From the NCBI RefSeq assembly GCF_030864355.1, contig NC_083394.1, positions 2,542,001 to 2,606,000 on the forward strand: a stretch of DNA of 64,000 bases, given 5' to 3'. The position numbers and the translations under genes were made by a program. The DNA comes from Cutaneotrichosporon cavernicola. Taxonomy: Eukaryota > Basidiomycota > Tremellomycetes > Trichosporonales > Trichosporonaceae. Below are positions 22,406-32,987 of this stretch, piece after piece; within the stretch, counting starts at the first letter, position 1, and the number at the start of each line of letters is the position of its first letter. A model generated the notes under the pieces. That model ran no database searches. It had not been told where the DNA came from and saw nothing but the letters and a program-made list of their open reading frames with translations.

Positions 22406-25400
22406 CTACCGTTGGTACTCGTGCTCGCCATTCTGTGTGGACATGTATGATCTCCAGTCGCCCGTCCGGTACTCGCGCGGGAGTTGCATCGCCGGTTGCG
22501 GGGGGAAGGCCCCGAGCGTCGGCATGGCCGGCAGCCGCGACACTGGAGGTAGAGGAGGTGGACCTGTGTGTGCGATCGGCGGCGAATGGTGGTAGTACTC
22601 GCGATGCGGTTCGCGCGGGTCACGCACATCTCGCGGGTCGCGCTCGCGCTCGCGCATTTCGAGATGGCGTGCATGCTCGAGGCGCGCAGCATGTTCACGT
22701 TGCGCAGCATGTTCACGTTGCGAGGCGTGTTCACGTTGTGCGACGTGTTCCCGGTGTGCTTGTTCCCGCTGGGCTTGCTCGCGTTGTACCTCCCGCTGCG
22801 CATGCTCCCGGTGGGCGTGTTCACGTGCGTGTTCCCGCTGAGCGTGTTCTCGCTGGGCGTGTTCCCGTTGCGCTTCACGCTGCGCATGTTCTCGCTCGAG
22901 GCGCTCGCGCTCGCGGTGTGCGTCGAGCCGAGGATCACGCTCACGCGGATCGTGAACCTCGCGCACCTCGCGTGCGTCATGCCGCCAACCTGGAGCAGCC
23001 GCCGCAGCAGCGTAGGAGTATCCCGACGATGCAGGCCGGAAGCGCTCCTGGCTTTCGTGGCGCGCGTCCTCGAATGATGCGCGGTGAGGGTACTCGTGGT
23101 ACGGTACAGGCGGCAGACGGGGCGATGGTCGGCGTGGCGGCGCACTTGGCTGATCAAAGTCACGTTCGTCGACAGTGCCGTCAGACGCGATGCTCGCCGT
23201 GTCCAATGCGCGCGTCTCGACCGCTGGCGGATCGTCGTTGAGCAATGCGGAGATGCGCATACCACCCGATCTTGAAGGTGGGGCTGACGGCGTGGACGAC
23301 GACGAGATGGTGATTGGAGGCGGCGCCGCGTGCGGCACAGGAGGGAACATCGCCATTCGCGGCTCTGGGTACTCGTGCGAGGTGCGACGCGGTCCAGATT
23401 GTGAACCAGCTCGGGGAACGGTGGGCGTGTACTCGTGTCCAGGCCGCAATGGCGGGAAGCCGCCGTACGCCTGCATGTCAGTGCAGCCCAGCAGGATGGA
23501 CAGGGAGAAGAGATACTCACGTCCGCCGCTCCGTTGACCTTGACGTCTCTCACTCCCACCTCGATCGACTCAGGCTGGATGATGCCCTTCTCCTTCAACT
23601 CGATCTCCATCGACTTGAAGTGGTTACGCACCTGGACGACCGTCTTGGTACCACCCAGCTTGTCCGCTATCGCTCTAAAGTCCGTGCCATGCTCGCGCAC
23701 AAGCTCGGGGAACTTGTTCTTCTCAGCCACCGACCAGTACGAGTTGGTGCCGGAGCGGCGCGGCTTGGGGGTTGAGGCGGCCTCGGCGACTGCAACCTCG
23801 GCCTCGTCTAGCGGCGGGTGATTCTGCTTGCGGCGCTTCGCGCGCTTCACGGGAGGCAGCAGGGGCCCTGCGTCGATCGGCAGCTGTGACTGCGGGTCGA
23901 TGGGCGATGGTCCCTCAGGGGGAGAGGCAGCTGCCGCTACATCGCCAGCGGGTGCGACCACACCTGGAGGTGGCGGTGGGGGGATTCCACCGTTCATCGA
24001 TGCGATGGCGACGGCCGCAGCGTGGTCGATAGCGGCCTGTTGCGCCGCGTCAGGAACAGGCGCAGGGGTTGATGGCGTCGACTGCTGAGGCCCAGCAGAT
24101 GGCTCCTTCTCCTCCTTGAGTGAGCTGGGACGGGGGCGCTTCTTGGAGGTTGACTTGGCCGGGCGCGGCTTCTTGCTCGACGTGGAGGGTGCTTCAGACG
24201 TGGCGCGCGATGGCGCGTTGCTGTCCTCGTTGTCCGTCTTGTCGTCCGTCTTACGCTTCCGCGAAGGTGGCGCAGGTGTGTCTTCACCGGCGACAGTGCT
24301 CGGTGTGTCGGGGACGCGGCCGCGTGGCTTGCGGCCGTTGGGCTGCGGCGTGCCCGTCGCCGAGTCAACACGCTCGACCTTTTCGCGCTCGCGATCCCGT
24401 TCAGCGCGCGCTTCACGGCCACGTTCGCGCTTGGTCTTGTTGCTTGTACCCGTCGTTTGCTGCGTCCGCTCAATGTCCGCCATGAGCGCCGAGCTCTTCT
24501 TCTTCGCGACCGCACGTCTGGCCTTGACTCCGCGTCTTGAAGCCAACACAGACTTGTAGTCGTTGTCGTACTTGGTGCGGTAGTAGTACTGGACGCACTG
24601 GCCGGCCGACTTGTTCGGGATGCCCTCGGCGATCTTGCCAAACAGCTTGGGGTTTGCCAAGTAGCGCTTGAGGAACTTTGCGCGTTCCTCCTCGGTCCAC
24701 ACCGGGTCCTCCTCGCCGTTGAAGTCGTACGTCTTGAGCGGGTCGAGGACGCGGTAGTTCTCGTCGTCGTAGACGTAGTCACGCTCCTTGGTCAGGATCA
24801 TGTCCGGGATCGTGGCTGCGGTCTTGGTTGCACGGTGAGTTGGGTCCTTGGCAGCGCTGTCCGCGAGGCCCGCAAGAATCGCCTGGTATTCAGCCTCAGT
24901 GGCGACGGCATCGCCAGCACCGCGGCGTCGGTTGCTGCGCGAGGGGTACGTCTCCTCGACAATCGGGGTCGTTGGTGGGATGCCCGGCGTTGATGGCGGA
25001 AGGATACTGCCAGGAATAGCGTATAGGTCAGCTGGTGGTGGCCCACGCTTCTCCATGATCTTGTCAAGGTAGGCGCAGTGCTCCTGCCAAGCCTTGTCCT
25101 TATCTAGATACTCCGCTCTCAGTAGGTCGATTTTCGCTTGGATCTCATCCTTCTCCCGCGCAATGACAAAGGCGACAACGGGCACAACGCGCTTCTGCTG
25201 TTTGCCGAGCGGCTGGATGACGGTGGCAATAAACTTGTCGGCGTCAAATTCCGGGTTAGTGGGCACCCTTGAGCTCTCCACTGGTGCGCACTCCTGGTTC
25301 CACTTGAGAATCGTCTCTATGTCGATCTCGTCCCAGAGTTTCTGGGCTTCGCGGACTGTCTCGCGCAAATTAAACTCGAAGGGAGAGAGCTCCTCTTCCG

Positions 25401-28216
25401 CTTCCTCGGCGTCGGTACTCGTCTGCACTGAGTCGGCTGTTGGGACCGGGTCGCGAATGCGCTCTTTGGAGGTACGCGGCAAAGGTTCCCTGTCTGGAAG
25501 CTCAACAGCTCTCCTCTCGGCGATGGTCGAGCGGGTCGACCGCGAGGCGAGTGGCACTGAGGGGAGCTCCGGCGACAGGAAGGTAACCGTCTTCTCGGCT
25601 CTCTCGGTAGCAGGGCCGGTGTCATCAGCCATCTCGACGTCTGATGAGGCCTCGGCGGCTTCAAGGATGTTCTCGAAGACGGCCTTCCGAGGTTCAGGAC
25701 TTGGGGCCTTAATTTCCACAGGCACGGGATCAAGTTCAGTGACCTCGTCAACAACAACAGCCTTGGTATGTTCAGAAGCGTCGGGAGCATCGGCAGCGAG
25801 CGCCACAGCCATCTCCACAGTTGAAACGACGTCAAGCGCCGACGTGACAGGGAGGCTAGGCTCAGGCTCGAGTGCAAAGTCCTTGGGCTTCGGCTCGTGC
25901 TCAGGCTCAACCTCAGGTGCGACCTTGGTGCCAGATGAGGAGGTCGCCTCCTGAACTGTAACCTTGACCTCACCGGCCGAGACAGAGGTAGCAGTTGAAG
26001 GTGGGGGTTGTGCACGCTGGCTGACGTCAGCCATCTCGACGTCCCCATCGGCAGCCTGAGTGGGCGGTGTCGGGCGTGGAGGAGGCGAGGCACTGGCCAT
26101 TTTGATGTCCGCGTCTGCAGGGGGGTCGGGGAGGGGCTCGGCGATGGGCGGGACCTCAGCGGCGGACTCAGCGGCGGACTCAGCGACAGCTCCCGTTTGT
26201 ACTGGGGCTTTGGGCTGGGGTATCGTGAGGACCGTCACTGTTGGGGAAGGAGTCGGTATCGGTTCGTTGACAATCTCCTCCACGGCGTTGTCCATCGTCT
26301 CCTCTATGGAGGCGGGAACGTCTTCGGTGGATGGCGGCTCGGCGATCTCGGAGACAGTAGCGGCGTCCTCCACCTGGGTTGCCTCTGCCTCCGCATCGGC
26401 TGGCCTCTGGATCGCGGCGGCGGCGGCCTCAGCAGGTTTCTCAGCATCTTCTTCCATCGGCGGCGCGTCCACGATCGCGGACTCGACGGCAGCAGCTTCC
26501 TTGACAGGCATCTTGGCGGCACCATCGAGAGCCTTCGCAGCGCGCTCTGAGGCGACGGGTTCACATACAAGAGGCTGGTCAGGCTCTTCCACCTCGGCCG
26601 GCAGATGTTCAGGCTCGACAGGCGACTTGTCCGCCTCCGCCGCCGCAACAGACTGCAATCGCACCGGCGCCGCCTCCGCCGGAAGTATCAGATGTGTCTC
26701 CTGGACTGCACTGGTCTCGTCTTCAATGACGACGGCTGTGGCGTTTTCGCGCGTGTCCACAGTCTCTTGCGCTTCTTTAGGTTGAGGAGCGGCTGGCGAC
26801 GTGGTAGCGCCCTTCTCAGCGGGCATTTCAGCCTCGCGTTTGGCTTGCTCATTCTTGACCTGGGGCGCAGGCGCAGCGGCGCTTGTGGTCTCGACTTGCT
26901 CGGCCTGCTCTGCAAATGGAACCTTCTCGGGTGGCCGTATTGGTTCCACGATTGCAGTGGCTGTGGGCGGCTCGTCTTCTGGGAGCGCAGATGGTAGATT
27001 CTCTGGCGTGGAACCTTCTACTGGATCCCTTGGTGCCGCGGGAGACTCTTCCTTGATAAATTCTTTGACTAGAGACATGGCCGGAGACTCGTATCGGTCA
27101 TGCCCACGCTCGGACGGCGCCGACGGCGCAACTGACGACCGCCTGTCCTCGTAATCCTTGATGTCCGGCTTGTGTTCATCTGGCGATCGGGGACGGGACG
27201 GTGGTGGAGACCGCGGCCTTGATCCACTGCGACAGCTCTGCGCCGGAGAGGTCGCAGCGCGTCTCCTGCTTGCCCACCCGTCGTCGAGTGGGCGAGAGAA
27301 GGGCGCGGCGACGGGCGATGCTGGGGAACGCTGTCTCGAGGATGGGCGTGAGCGGCCCCATACCCATCCGCGATCGCGATCTCTTTCACGGTCACGGTCA
27401 CGATCACGCTCGCGATCGCGATCGCGCGAAGGGGACCAGCGGCGGCGGCCTCTCTCACGTTCGCGGTCGCGGTCGCGGTCTCGGTCTCGGTCTCGCTCAC
27501 GGTCACGTTCACGCTCGCCCCATCGCGCGGGCCGGACGGGCGAGACGACCTCGCCCTCCTCGAGCTCACCAGGTGACCTGTCCGGCGAGGCAGGAGGAGA
27601 GCGCGCGGCCATGGTGCTCGGCCCTGGGCCGGGGACGGGCCGCTCGTCGCGTCGTGGTCGTGGGGAAAGAGGTCGTGCGCGCGGGGGAGGGGAGCGTCGT
27701 CCGTCTGGATGCCGCACCTGGTCGTCGCGATACCGTTCGTCGCGACGGAACCTGTCGTCCCGCTCCCGTTCGCGGCGACGGCCATCGCGCTCGCGGTCCC
27801 GGTCGCGGCCGTCACGACGCTCGTCCTCACGCGCGCGATAGGATGCCCATTCGCGCTCCCTGTCGCGGTCGCGGAAGGAGGGGGAAGGGGAACGCCGAGA
27901 ACCGTTGCGGAAAGCAGGTGCCCGACCGCGGGGTGGCCATCCGCCTCGTTGCTGGAGAGGGAATGAACAGAGAGATACATAACGAAAGGAGGAAGGGAAT
28001 GGAATCGCGTTAGCCTCATTTGACGGGATCGGCGGAAGGTTAGCTCACCTCGGGCCAGAAGGAGCGCTCCCAGTCGCGGGCGGGGACGGCGTCAATGTCG
28101 CGCGCGCCACGGGCGGGGATTGCGTCAATGTCTCTTGCGCGTGCACTGCCGTCAGGAAGCCCGCCCGCCGGCTTGAGGGGTAAGTGCGGCGGTGGCTGGC
28201 GCCCTGGCGGCGTCAT
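22406..28216 (-). CDS. SNT1: SNT1/NCoR-like SANT-domain corepressor
   Basis: Likely scaffold of a Set3-type histone deacetylase complex in the nucleus. Exons 28049-28216, 23521-27951 and 22406-23470 encode about 1,886 residues. The N-terminus is rich in RDRDRER and SR/RS repeats, and the first third of the large exon is disordered and Ala/Pro/Glu-rich. SANT1 lies around residues 1130-1190 (VWTEEERAKFLKRYLANP, GQCVQYYYRTK), then a basic linker and SANT2 around 1459-1502 (YWSVAEKNKFPELVREHG, VVQVRNHFKSM). This two-SANT spacing is characteristic of SNT1/NCoR/SMRT. The C-terminal exon encodes a long REHAQREH-type charged repeat and a Pro-rich end. The start ATG 28216 joins in phase 0 at both introns. 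The exon-2 frame also begins at a GTG (27717), which is not the start. Confidence 0.9.
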
Positions 28217-29064
28217 GCCGGGGGGGAAGGCGGGTTGGTGGGAGGGGTTTGAGGGGAGTGTGAGTGGTTGGAGGTTGGATGAGATTCAGAGGGGCAAGGA
28301 TAGGTGAGAGAGTCGAAGAGTCGAACGCGGGTCGAACGAAATGAAGGGTTGCACTGTACGCGCAAGTGGGGTTGGAGTGTTCAGGGCGGCGTGGTATCAC
28401 TGTTTAGGAGAAGAGAAATGGGCAAGGGATGGATTGATTGATGGATTGATGAAGATTAGTTGGATGGAGAGGTAAAAAGCAACGATGACCTTTGGAAGAG
28501 TGAGTTGGTATTGTAATGGTCCAAGTCTGTAAGACTCAAGGGACTCATCCACTCATCCCATGTCTCAGTCAAACTACTATGTCTGTCTCACCTACCTTTT
28601 CCTCCCCCCCCCTTTTTGCTCAAGTTGGGTGGCCAAAACATCCTTTGGCCCTTGCCCTTAGACAATCAAACCCTTTCAGTACACATAAGGGTTCGGTTCC
28701 CTAAGCGGTTACATCAGAGTAGTACTTCACGAAAACGTATTAGCGGCATCAAAGTGATCGAGAATTCGCCGCGTCACCTGCAGGTGTGGCGCTAACCGCT
28801 CAGTCAAGTTGGGGTTGAAACTGGGTGGCGAATGTAGAATGCCATTTGCCACCCAACTACTAACTCTTCGATTCAAGTTAGATACCCAACTTGTATGATA
28901 GCGCATTGCACCACTAAATAGATATAATATGGAGCGACAGATAATGGTTTAGAACGGACCCAATGTCTAGAGTCTCACGCCAGGCGGTGGTCTTCCTCGC
29001 AAGCTCGCACCATGGTCAGCTCCGTTTACAACGTCGCTCGCTTTGCCTCGCGTTCTTGGAAAGC
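28217..29064. other. intergenic region, no gene seen
   Basis: 850 bp between the SNT1-like start and the AlkB-like stop. It is AT-richer in 28690-28960 and contains repeated AAGTTGGG/CCCAACTT-type words. No coding or RNA gene is supported. Confidence 0.55.
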
Positions 29065-30128
29065 CTACTCAATCTGTCGAAAGGTCAAGCTAATACGACC
29101 AGTCTTAACCCTTCGCTCCTTGGGTATCTCGTGCTGTCATCAGCCCTACTCGGCATCCCAACAAACCTTCCAGAAATCCTGTGTATGGCCTATCGTCAGC
29201 TCATTCCTCTGGCATATCCATACCCTGCATGACAACCAAGCTTCGGTCGGCCATTGTGAACCGCACATTCCCTCGTCCCTCCAACGTCTTGTTGTCCACA
29301 CTCAACCCCGCCTCTCTCGGCGGCATCCGTGGAGTCAACACAAACGTCCTCTCAGCCCCAAGACTTAAACTCGCGATAATCCTATTCTCGCGGGTATCTG
29401 AGTGCCGGCCGATATACACTTCCCCGTTGTCGTAGCGATTCAGCATTACTGTGCTAAACTCTTCCCCAAGCCGTTCTTGGATTAGGAGGCGAATCCGGTC
29501 CAGGGAGGGTGGGAGTGGGGTGTGGGTGGGAATGTTCGCGCCGGAATATGACATGTCTCGAGGACTAGTTGCGTATACTGCCACTGCTCGTGATTGGGTT
29601 ACGTCCCGGTTGTATACCCGTAGCGTGGGGTGATGCCCTGCTGTCAGAGGGGTGAGGAGAGGGAGGGAGGGAGGGAGGGAGGGAGGGAGGGAGGGAGGGG
29701 GAGGGAGCGAAGGAAGAAAGGAAGGAAGAAAGGAAGGAGGAAGGAAGAAAGGAAGGAGGAAGGAAGAAAGGAAGGAGGAAGAAAGGTAGAGAGGTGGGGA
29801 GGTTGAGCGTACATGTCGGTAACGCGGCTAGGGCTTCATACCACCCTTGCGACTCGGACTCGGAGACGAACTGATGTCAGCTATTCTCCAAGATCATCGA
29901 CAGAGAAGAGCAAGGAGGGGAAAGACCGAGGACTCAACCCACATTGGGAATGTACAAGACATCGCCTTTGGTGAGGTTGATGCGATAGTCGTCGAACCCC
30001 GCGACGCGGGGGACGGGCTCGGGTTGGGTCTCGGGCTCGAGCTCAGGTGGAGAGAGGGTTGAACTTGCTCGTCGTCGCTTTGCGCTGGACGATGACGACA
30101 CGGATGCTGCCTTGCGTTTTGGTGGCAT
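29065..30128 (-). CDS. AlkB-type 2-oxoglutarate/Fe(II) dioxygenase (ALKBH2/3-like)
   Basis: Probable DNA/RNA alkylation-damage reversal enzyme (oxidative demethylation), 249 residues. Exons: 29943-30128, 29813-29870, 29224-29637, 29167-29189, 29065-29133. The basic N-terminus MPPKRKAASVSSSSSAKRRR resembles a nuclear localisation signal. Core motifs are VYNRDVTQSRAVAVYAT, MLNRYDNGEVYIGRHSDTRE (HxD iron ligands H and D), SLSLGAERTF, the third iron ligand in KHEIPKE, and the 2-oxoglutarate-binding RISLTFRQ at the end. The C-terminus is assembled through a 23-nt microexon (GHTQDFWK region) between introns of 34 and 33 nt; without it the iron-binding histidine is lost. Intron 29638-29812 is a long polypyrimidine repeat. 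Confidence 0.9.
29653..29790 (+). repeat. GGGA / GGAAGAAA polypurine repeat inside AlkB intron
   Basis: About eight GGGA units followed by repeats of the type AAGGAAGGAGGAAGAAAGG. Almost every base on the plus strand is a purine. It fills most of the 175-nt third intron of the AlkB-like gene, where the transcript is therefore polypyrimidine. Confidence 0.9.
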
Positions 30129-30521
30129 GGTGAGTGATTGAGTTGAAGAACAGTTTGGGATGCGGAATGCAGTTGAGTCAACTTGCATGGCGGATACTTG
30201 CTCCCGTGATCTGCGCATGGTGTCGTTGTGGAGACATTCCCACCTCCCAGTCAACTTGAAGCCTAACTTGGCTTCATGTTACCCAATCACCTGCACTACA
30301 GTTCCCGGCTGCAAAGGTCCGCATCCTCCTAGAGTTGGCGTCTGCTCAACCCTCATCCCACGCCATTAACCGCTCAACCACGCACCAATCACGCCATATC
30401 CTGCTCACCGCACGGGTCCTCATGCAACGAAATTCGCACCCAACGATACATAAAGTTATTGAAGAAACACGGCATTATCTTCTAAAGTCGAACTGCCAAC
30501 TGTCCTACGCCAATGGCCTAC
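30129..30521. other. intergenic region AlkB-like / metallothionein
   Basis: 393 bp containing the AlkB-like promoter and the metallothionein 3' end. No gene or repeat recognised. Confidence 0.55.
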
Positions 30522-32020
30522 TTACTGCCCGCACTTGCACGCGCCAGGCCCACACTGGCACCCAGCTCCGCACTTGCATCCGTGGTCGGCGCCACCAGCA
30601 CCGGGGAGAGCGACGGCGTCCTTTGGCGCCGCGGGGCAACCGCAAGCCTCGGGGCCGCAGTTGCAGCCAAAGCCGCACCTGGGGTTAGCCCTGCTTCAGG
30701 AGGGGAGGAAGACAGAACGGGGATGACACTCACTGGCACCCGTTCTCGGTCGTCATGGCGTGCGTCGTCGTGACCTTGGCTGCGCCAGTCGCCGCAGGAA
30801 CCGCAGCGGCCGTCTGGCCACAAGTGCACGGGTTCTGGCCACACTTGCACTCGGGTCCGCAACCACAACCGCCTGCCGCAGCGGCGTCCTTCTGGCCACA
30901 AGTGCACGGGTTCTGGCCACATTTGCACTCAGGTCCACAGCTGCAACCGCCCGCGCTGCGCGCAGCGACAGCGGCACCGCCAGCGACGGCGGCGACACCA
31001 GCAGCACCAGCAGCACCAGCAGCGACAGGGGCACCACCAGCACCAGCAGCACTGGTGCCGGGCTTGGGGCAGGTTGCACAAGGACACTGTCCCGGGACGC
31101 ACTCGACATCAGCGGGACACGTGCACGTAGCCCCAGCGGCCGCGCACGAGCATCCCTTCTTGAGGTTGGTGCTGGGGCAGTTTTCGCAGGTGCATTGCCC
31201 AGCGGCGCAACTGCATCCGCCAGCACAAGCGTGCGGTCCACCGGGAGTTGCAGCGCCGTCGTTTGCGCCCGGGAAGCCGCCGGGCATACCGCCTGACTTG
31301 TCCATGCCTTCCTTGGGCTGGTCGCCGGCCGTCACGGCAGCCTGCGAGGTAATAGGACCCGTCGCGGACGGGGCGGCGGTCGCGCCCGTGGTCGGGGCAC
31401 CGGCGCCCGAGACTGCCGTTGTGACTCCACCCGCTGCGGCGCCGGCTGCTCCACCTGCGGCTGCTACCTTGGCGTCGCCGGTGGAGAAGAGCTTCTTCAT
31501 CTTGCCCATGAAGCCCCTGGGGTTAGAACCCAAGTGAGGGTGAGTGACTCACTTCTTCGGCTTGCCGCCGGCGCAGCCGCAGTTGGGTCCGCAGGCGCAG
31601 GGGCCGCCAGTCGTACAGCTGTGGTCAGCGTGGTGGAGAAAGGCCCTTCAAGGGAGAGCGGGCCGAGGAGTGAAGGGGGGAAGGGGGAGGGGATGTTGGG
31701 AGGGAGGTGTGCGAGGCTGGCGAGCGATGAGAGGAGCGGGTGGCGCAGGCGGGAAAGAGGAAGAAGCGAGGGGAAGATGTGGTAGGCGGTATGATGACGG
31801 TGTATATCATACACTATGTCGCGTCATGGAACCACCAATCTCTCTGCACGCAGTCCCGACGTCGGTCCCGTCTCCTTCAATGCCTCCATCGACGACCAGC
31901 CACCTGTCGCTCAGGCCTCCACGTCGCACCCAAAAAGTGAGTGGCAAGTGACGGGTGACTTACGTGCAAGTGGTGTTTCTGTCGTCAGCTTATCCCATCA
32001 CAAACGTACCCAGAGGGCAT
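30522..32020 (-). CDS. large modular metallothionein (CMT-like)
   Basis: Cysteine-rich metal-binding protein of 343 residues, probably cytosolic Cu(I) or Zn/Cd sequestration. Exons: 32010-32020 (11 nt), 31964-31978 (15 nt), 31553-31618, 30734-31516, 30522-30678. I count 44 cysteines, nearly all as CxC, in six modules: CTCTTGGPCACGPNCGC at the N-terminus, a 14-Cys block (CSCAAGQCTCENC onward), two almost identical CSCGPECKCGQNPCTCGQ-type units, CQCGFGCNCGPEACGC, and CKCGAGCQCGPGACKCGQ at the end. Ala/Gly/Thr/Pro-rich spacers separate them. The multi-module plan resembles Cryptococcus CMT1/CMT2, but this protein is clearly longer than those (about 120-180 residues, from memory). The first intron is 31 nt and the second 345 nt. 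No clear copper-response element was found upstream. Confidence 0.88.
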
Positions 32021-32987
32021 GATTCGGTTTGGTATTACTAGGTCAAGTGAAGAAAAGAGAGACTAGTTGTTGAGAGAGAGAGTGTAGTACCAAGTTGCAA
32101 GTATCAAGTGATGTAGTGTGGTAAAGGAGAAGCCAAGTGTGTGAGAGGGGTACGAGTGAGAGGCATGAGAGGGGGGGTGGCCGGGAGGTGAGAGAGGCAT
32201 TTACCGTTTCCAAAATGACACCTGGTACACCAAATCACCAAAGACTTGAATCATCCCCTGAGTGACGTAGTGAAGATGGTGACGTAAGTGTCGTATTACT
32301 CTCCTCTTCCGCCTCATCTTCTCCTTTTGTTACAAAGGGCTAGAAGGGCTGGAAGTTGATCGACATTGGGTTACATGTATCATGATCAAGAGTCGTATCG
32401 TATCTCAAAAGTGTCATTCGCCATGGTCAGAGCACACCGACACCGTTCAGTGCCCTGCTTCCTCATAAGTGCACAAACCGCACTGTTTGTCCGAATCACA
32501 GACTTTCTCTCACTGGGCTAAACACAGCCGTGCAATCATGCAACCGTGTTACCGGGAGCCTGCCGCGCCCAACCGCGCCCGCCTCCCTGTTTCCGGTTTC
32601 CGGTAAACGTCAAGGGTAAGAGTCAGAGGCAGAAACGCCTCTCAACCAGGGTTCATACATCAGATCCCCAACCAGCCGATCGCACAACGCCACCTCATAC
32701 AAAGATCGGGAATCGGTACCCATTCATACCCCAAAGAGCCCTGACACATCATTACACGTCTCTCTCCTACTTCTACTGCTGGTAGCTTTCTATGAGCCCA
32801 TAAATCCCTGCTCCCCGACAAATACTGGTATTGAATGCAGGGTGATTGTCGTGCAAAATGTTACATGTGTGTGGTTGGTTGTGTCGTGCAAGTCGTTTCG
32901 ACATCGTTGTTGTTGATCCTTGCGAGGCTCAGGTGCGCTCGCGCTCGGTTCAAGACATGGTGGCGGGCCCCGGTCAACGTTGCCCGC
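32021..32987. other. intergenic region upstream of metallothionein
   Basis: 967 bp containing the metallothionein promoter and the 3' end of the RasGEF gene. It has GA-rich stretches (32050-32090) and two GTGACGTA words (about 32261, 32280), resembling bZIP half sites. I looked for TTTGCTC/GAGCAAA copper elements near the gene and saw none. Confidence 0.5.

Noticed and set aside
29653..29790. polypurine repeat considered as an assembly gap or vector artefact
   Set aside because: It lies neatly inside an intron with good splice sites, and similar purine tracts occur elsewhere in the window.
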